A DNA stretch of 10,868 bases from assembly GCA_036939975.1 (NCBI GenBank), contig JALLPB010001175.1, forward strand, positions 1 to 10,868, in the 5' to 3' direction. The notes under the pieces were generated by a model. The model did not search any database. It was not told the origin of the DNA and saw nothing but the letters and a program-made list of their open reading frames with translations. This document shows positions 7,194-10,868 of the stretch, in pieces (the stretch's first letter is position 1; each line of letters opens with the position of its first letter). This DNA comes from Cyclostephanos tholiformis. Taxonomy: Eukaryota > Bacillariophyta > Thalassiosirophyceae > Thalassiosirales > Thalassiosiraceae. The position numbers and the translations under genes were made by a program.

Positions 7194-7602
7194 AATGGGG
7201 TGGATTTGATGTAATGTTGGACGAAACCAGTTGGCCTACTAATTCGAGGTATGCTGATGTTCGCAGTAGGCTAATGGATAAAAAAACAGATAGGGGAGGC
7301 TAGTATGTTTTGCTGCTTAATGCACAGAGAGGTATATGTATGCAAGAACACCTTGTCATAAATTCTTTCCAATTGCTCACCCATTCACTGCTTAGGGGCC
7401 AGCGGAGGTTGTCCGCTTAATTGAAAGTATTGCTCCTCTAGTGATTGGTGCTGAGAAAAATGAGGGTGACAAAAGATGCCAAATCTTTAGTGAAAAGGTT
7501 CATATTACAATGGATAATTTCTTTAGTGGAGACAAATTCCTGAAGTATATTGGTGAGGGTAATTGGAAGGCAACTATGACCTGTTGGCATGGCTACTGAC
7601 AG
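7193..7602 (+). pseudogene. piggyBac-like transposase, catalytic block with first two aspartates
   Basis: Two short frames carry the central catalytic part. The first (7193-7332) reads GGFDVMLDETSWPTNSRYAD; the Asp codon at 7220-7222 is the likely first catalytic residue, and a TAG at 7301-7303 sits where Gln is expected. The second (about 7333-7593) reads YMYARTPCHKFFP, a TAG at 7393-7395, GPAEVVRLIESIAPLVIG, CQIFSEKVHITMDNFFSGD; the Asp at 7513-7515 is the second catalytic residue, as in piggyBac (xDNFF). It then reads WKATMTC and meets stops, while the frame from 7563 takes over. No usable open frame remains here, but the residues needed for catalysis are still encoded. Confidence 0.7.
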
Positions 7603-8555
7603 TAGTTCCTAAGGTAGATTATCAGTCTCAGGTGGCAAGGTTCGAGCAGCCAATTATTGTGGTGAAACACGTCAAACAGCCACCAAATTCAGATAAACAT
7701 GACTATATAATGACACATGTATCTTTCCAATCAACTGGAGGTACAAACATTTCATCTGTAAATGCATTGTTGCAGGTAGAACTATATGTAAAGGAGAGAA
7801 ACAATGGGAGAGGTCACCTTAAGAGCTGGTGGGCAATTGAGATGAATAATTCACGTGAGCTATATTTAAATAACTACTGCACAGTTGACAAGATTGATCA
7901 GGCGCTGATTGGGTGGGATTTATCCTATTGGTCATGGAGGTGGTGGTATGCTCTAACAAGGCATGGAAAGGCTATTACCATGAGCATGGCATACCAATTA
8001 TACCTCCATTGTGCTGAGGGTCTAGTTTATCCAGAATGGAAAGTGAAACCAGTGTCAGGACCTATATTTAGACAGAAGATGTCATTGCAAATGGTAACAT
8101 ATAGGTTGACTAATTTGCATTATCCAGGGGATGACAACATGGGACAAACAACAGAGTCTAAGAAAAGACATCAAGGAATGGATGACAGTAGTGTGAGTAC
8201 AGTGCAATTGGATAGAAATACAAAGAGGGTCAGTTATGAAAGTATCTTGATTAGAAAACTCATAAAGAGAAGGAAAATGAGGTTGTGCTTGAGTAATTTG
8301 TCATTGTTAAGAGAGCACATTAACACTATGAAGTGTGTCCATAAAGGGAAATGTCAGTTCTGTGATGAAAATACACTCATGAAATGCACTCTATGTGATG
8401 TGCATGTCTGTTTGAAAACCAAGGAGAGTGCAACCAGTACATCTTGTGTGTTTCATTACCATGACAATGAGTACTATGAACTTGGATTGAAGGATCATGT
8501 GGAGTTGTTCAATGTTCAGCCATCAAAGTTTCAGAAGCCAACTGGATGGGGATAA
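7563..8555 (+). pseudogene. piggyBac-like transposase C-terminal half with zinc-binding cysteine-rich domain
   Basis: This is the longest open block of the element (330 codons); its ATG is internal to the protein. Residues 24-60 read VARFEQPIIVVKHVK and THVSFQSTGG; residues 106-125 read CTVDKIDQALIGWDLSYWSW, where D109 and D112 (nt 7887, 7896) fit the third and fourth key aspartates (DxxDQ) of piggyBac. RHGKAITMSMAY and SGPIFRQKMSLQMV follow. A basic RKLIKRRKMR (231-240) is a likely nuclear-localisation signal. The C-terminal Cys/His pattern C258-x5-C-x2-C-x7-C-x2-C-x4-C-x11-C-x2-H-x-H300 is the RING-like cysteine-rich domain that binds transposon ends. The protein ends shortly after FQKPTGWG, near the family's usual C-terminus, so the 3' end is probably native. 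Confidence 0.8.
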
Positions 8556-8674
8556 CTGCAAATAGGATATAATATATGCAAGGATTAATGATGTGGTATC
8601 AGAATGACATGGACATATAAATATGTAGCAGCAGAGTGCATATGATGTGGTATTTTTACTGTGTAAATAAACGT
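8556..8674. other. AT-rich spacer between transposase and satellite
   Basis: A short AT-rich stretch with no gene. The string gatgtggtat occurs twice (about 8590 and 8645), and TTAA at 8585-8588 is a possible but unsupported piggyBac target site. The 3' untranslated region and right end of the transposon would be expected here. Confidence 0.4.
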
Positions 8675-9720
8675 AGTTCACAGCTTCAAAGGATAGAGTT
8701 CGGAACTACATTCATAAAATCCAATTTTCTACATAGGATCAAATAATACTCCATTCAAGCCCATTTATTTTTTATGAAAAACATAGAGTTCACAACTTTT
8801 AAGGATAGAGTCTGGAACTACATTCATAAAAATCTGCTTTTCTAAATAGGATCCGGTACTACCACCTTTCGATGCCATGAATTATTTTTGTGAAATAAAT
8901 AGAGTTCACAGCTTCAAAGGATAGAGTTCGGAACTACATTCATAAAAATCCACTTTTCTACGTAGGATCCAGTACTACACCATTTGAGGTCATGAATGTT
9001 TTTTTATGAAAAAAAATAGAGTTCACAGCTTCAAAGGATAGAGTTCGGAACTAAATTCATGAAAATCCATTCATCTACATAGGATACGGTATTACACCAT
9101 TCAAGGCCATAAATTTTTTATGAAAAATATAGAGTTCACAACTTTGAAAGATAGAGTTTGGAACTACATTAATGAAAATCTGCTTTGCTACATAGGATCT
9201 GGTACTACTCCCTTTTGAGGCAATTTTTTTATGAAAAATAAAGAGTTCACAGCTTCAAAGGATAGAGATCGGAACTAAATTCACGAAAATTCATTCATCT
9301 ACATAGGATCTGGTACTACACAATTCAAGGCCATAATTTTTTTATGAAAAAAATTGAGTTCACAGCTTCAAAGGATAGAGTTTGGAACTAAATTCATAAA
9401 AATAAGCTTTTCTGTGTAGGATTCAGTATAACCCCCTTTTGAGGCCATACATTTGTTTTATGAAAAATATAGAGTTCACAGCTCCAGTTAGTAGAGTTGA
9501 CAGCTAATAAAAATGAGTCATCTCAAGCAGGATCAAGTACTTCAATCAAGGATACCATGAATTTAATTTATGAGAATAATAAAGTTCTCAGCTACTAACA
9601 ATAGAGTTCACAGATATATTCATAAAAAATAACATAGGAATCAGTATTTCATACTTTTAATTTTTTTGTTTTTTATGCAAAAAATATAGTTTGCAATTCA
9701 TCAATATGTAGCTCAGAACT
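8675..9720. repeat. AT-rich satellite, about ten monomers of 105-117 bp
   Basis: The block agttcacagcttcaaagg or a close variant begins at 8675, 8787, 8903, 9020, 9133, 9244, 9357 and 9473, with weaker copies at 9583 and 9688; spacings are 112, 116, 117, 113, 111, 113, 116, 110 and 105 bp. Each monomer then has agagttcggaactacattcat, a taggatcnngtactac block, an ccattcaaggccat-like block and a tttttatgaa block. The central monomers are most alike and the outer ones most diverged, the usual pattern when unequal exchange homogenises the middle of an array. There are no open frames and no cas-like genes, so this is not CRISPR. Its position directly 3' of the transposase could mean subterminal repeats or an independent satellite. 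Confidence 0.9.
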
Positions 9721-9755
9721 TGATATGCAGCACCCAGACAAGATGATGTGGGGTA
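9721..9755. other. Junction sequence between satellite and 11-bp repeat
   Basis: Unique-looking sequence with no gene, where the satellite pattern ceases and base composition starts to rise in GC. Confidence 0.3.
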
Positions 9756-9787
9756 AGTCACTAGTCAGTCACTAGTCCAGTCACTAC
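9756..9787. repeat. Three tandem copies of an 11-bp unit
   Basis: AGTCACTAGTC occurs at 9756-9766 and 9767-9777, and after one extra C a third partial copy, AGTCACTAC, lies at 9779-9787. ACTAGT is itself palindromic. The copies could be a replication-slippage product or a footprint of an insertion. Confidence 0.8.
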
Positions 9788-10024
9788 TGCAAAAAAGCTG
9801 ACTTTAGGGGGTTCATGGGTAATGAAGGGATCATTTTTTTCCAATGAAACTTACGTAGATAATATTGACATACTTTTGAGTGAATTAGGATACTCAGAAT
9901 TGGTCCAGAGGCTATTTGAAAAATGACATTCTTCTTGTGGACCCCCCCTAGCAGGAGGGGTCTAGGGATGATGCTCAGCACTGCGTCCTCTCAATACAGT
10001 AATGGCCTTGTCTGGGAGTGAATA
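9788..10024. other. Non-coding sequence with a C/G-run inverted repeat
   Basis: No convincing gene is present. GACCCC at 9940-9945 and GGGGTC at 9957-9962 form a short inverted repeat around a C-rich run. A minus-strand frame at 9981-9784 exists but has no family features and overlaps AT-rich sequence, so I do not call it. Confidence 0.35.
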
Positions 10025-10282
10025 TTGGAGGCAAACACTGGGCGCTACAGGCAAGTGGGACGCCAACTTCTGCTCATGGCCTGGGGGGGATGGATCATAA
10101 CCTACCATGCCCTGATGCCCCCTGATGCCACGGATGAGGCAGTGAGCGCCCTGACCCACTGGGTGGTGGGCGTGGTGGTGAGCAGCCCGTTAGGACAATT
10201 TCTCGGACCGTACATCAAAACTGATGGGCCAGTGCTCCACCATGGCACTTGGGGCAGCTTCAATGGGGGTTGGGGCCAATAG
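10025..10282 (+). other. Unassigned open frame in GC-rich DNA
   Basis: An 85-codon plus-strand frame rich in Trp and Gly, overlapped by an open frame on the opposite strand (10159-9962). I see no domain, signal peptide or family pattern. GC-rich sequence keeps frames open by chance, so coding is doubtful. It is listed only so the reader knows what the region holds. It lies upstream of the ankyrin-like fragment on the same strand and could be part of the same decayed gene. Confidence 0.15.
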
Positions 10283-10446
10283 ACATCATCTGCTAGGCAT
10301 CACCACTTCCACCAATGGGAGGGTCTAAGACAATGTGGAAGGGCTTGGGCCTGATCCTGGTGGTTGGATCTTCGAGGGGGTGCCAGTGGATGAGGATGCC
10401 TGGGACAATGGTAATGTGGACACACCGGGGATAACGCAATTGGCAG
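10283..10446. other. GC-rich sequence without a clear gene
   Basis: One plus-strand frame reads EGVPVDEDAWDNGNVDTPG and ITQLADGQ before a TGA (10456-10458). This faintly resembles the first half of an ankyrin-type repeat and could be an upstream, frameshifted part of the following fragment. Nothing more can be supported. Confidence 0.2.
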
Positions 10447-10764
10447 ATGGGCAGTGACGGCTGTACTGGCACATTGAGCAAGGGATGCACGGTGGTGATA
10501 GAAGTGGCGGAGGCAAACGATCTGTTCTTGGCACACTGGGAGCATATCATGGTCACCGGCAGCAGCCTATGTATTGATGAGTGGGATGAGGAGGCAGGAG
10601 AGACATTGCTGATTCTTGCCACAGAGAGGTGTGATGTGGAGGACCTGCATATGCTCCTGGGTGTGGGCGCCAATCCTCCTTGTGTGGCAAGCAAATCTGG
10701 TTGGATGGCCCTCCACAGTGCAGCTGAGTACTACTGCGATGTCTTGGTGTTGGTGCGCTTCTGA
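10447..10764 (+). pseudogene. Degenerate ankyrin-repeat fragment
   Basis: A 105-codon open frame. Residues 48-80 read EEAGETLLILATERCDVEDLHMLLGVGANP and onward, which follows the 33-residue ankyrin pattern (G-x-T-x-L-x-x-A, then D-V-E-x-L-x-x-L-L-x-x-G-A-N). Residues 83-100 begin a second repeat (SGWMALHSAAEYYCDVL), which is cut off by a stop at 10762-10764. Ankyrin repeats are protein-interaction scaffolds and are abundant in algal genomes. The first 45 residues show no clear repeat. The upstream frame closes at a TAA about four codons before the ATG, and the second repeat ends prematurely, so this looks like a fragment of a larger decayed gene. An exon of a spliced gene is the alternative; no convincing splice sites were identified. 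Confidence 0.5.
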
Positions 10765-10868
10765 CATGAGCCCAGAAGTTCACTGCAACTTGTGTAACCA
10801 TTGTTACACTTTAAGGCATGCCTGACCCAAGGCCAGACATTAGGTGTGTACAGTACTTACCTAAAGTA
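10765..10868. other. Window end, no gene seen
   Basis: After the ankyrin-like frame the other plus-strand frame reads a short Cys/His-rich stretch (EVHCNLCNHCYTLRHA) to a TGA. It could continue the ankyrin protein after a frameshift or be chance. The sequence runs off the window. Confidence 0.25.

Larger units (their letters stand above)
3064..8555 (+). mobile_element. Decayed piggyBac-like DNA transposon with a long composite protein
   Basis: From the promoter signals at 3064-3125 to the stop at 8553-8555 the plus strand is coding-like almost throughout, with at least ten frame changes and several in-frame stops. The 3' half is a piggyBac-type transposase (DDE domain plus C-terminal cysteine-rich domain). 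The 5' half carries a cupin-like motif, a helix-turn-helix-like motif, acidic low-complexity sequence and a RanBP2-type zinc finger. Frames change by one or two bases at breaks rather than across long gaps, so these are better read as indels than introns. The ends are not defined: piggyBac elements insert at TTAA, and TTAA occurs at 2924-2927 and 8585-8588, but the adjoining sequences do not form matching terminal inverted repeats. The feature covers only what is recognisable. Confidence 0.7.

Noticed and set aside
2924..8588. TTAA sites at 2924-2927 and 8585-8588 as the ends of the piggyBac-like element
   Set aside because: The sequences next to them do not form matching terminal inverted repeats, and TTAA is common in this AT-rich DNA.
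8594..8603. tggtatcaga, resembling a copia primer-binding site (initiator tRNA-Met)
   Set aside because: No LTR end directly upstream on the plus strand and no gag downstream; it precedes a satellite, so it is probably a chance match.
8675..9720. CRISPR-like array of repeats and spacers
   Set aside because: The whole monomer is repeated with gradual divergence, there are no unique spacers, and the setting is eukaryotic; it is a satellite.
9940..9962. GACCCC/GGGGTC hairpin as a terminator
   Set aside because: The setting is eukaryotic, there is no adjacent gene for it to serve, and short runs of C and G pair easily by chance.

Overview
The window looks like transposon-rich nuclear DNA of a eukaryotic alga, most probably a diatom. 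The main reason is that the two elements recognised here, a Ty1/copia-type Gag-Pol and a piggyBac-type transposase, resemble diatom lineages of those families as I remember them. No database search was possible. There is no sign of bacterial organisation: no operons, no Shine-Dalgarno-led starts and no intact housekeeping genes. No gene in the window appears intact.

Layout. (1) 1-358 is AT-rich and non-coding, and carries a tandem repeat with an exact 100-bp period. (2) 359-2313, minus strand, is the 5' part of a copia (CoDi-like) gag-pol: Gag, a frameshift near 1400-1435, the Gag C-terminus, then the segment that normally lies just before integrase. The protease appears deleted, and the reading stops at 359, where the AT-rich repeat begins. 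(3) 2314-3000 is GC-richer and upstream of gag; it holds a degenerate 60-bp repeat and no recognisable gene or LTR pair. (4) 3060-8555, plus strand, is a large decayed piggyBac-like element. It has a TATA box, an initiator-like site and a Kozak-like ATG at 3231. Coding-like sequence then runs almost without a gap for about 5.3 kb, through many frameshifts and stops. In order it encodes a cupin-like motif, a helix-turn-helix-like motif, an acidic low-complexity stretch, a RanBP2-type zinc finger, the piggyBac DDE domain with its four key aspartates still present, and a C-terminal cysteine-rich zinc domain. (5) 8556-9720 is an AT-rich satellite of about ten monomers of 105-117 bp, each with inverted arms. 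(6) 9721-10868 begins with a small 11-bp triplication and becomes GC-richer. It contains a degenerate ankyrin-repeat fragment (10447-10764) and otherwise unassigned sequence.

How the parts relate. The copia fragment and the piggyBac-like element point in opposite directions and share no visible sequence; they are independent insertions. The most notable content is the composite N-terminal half of the piggyBac-like protein. It suggests a transposase of up to roughly 1,775 codons, or two adjacent transposon proteins, with chromatin- or nucleic-acid-binding modules beside the catalytic core. Most premature stops whose ancestral residue can be guessed from family patterns fit C-to-T changes (CGA to TGA, CAR to TAR), as expected for an old copy decaying under cytosine deamination.
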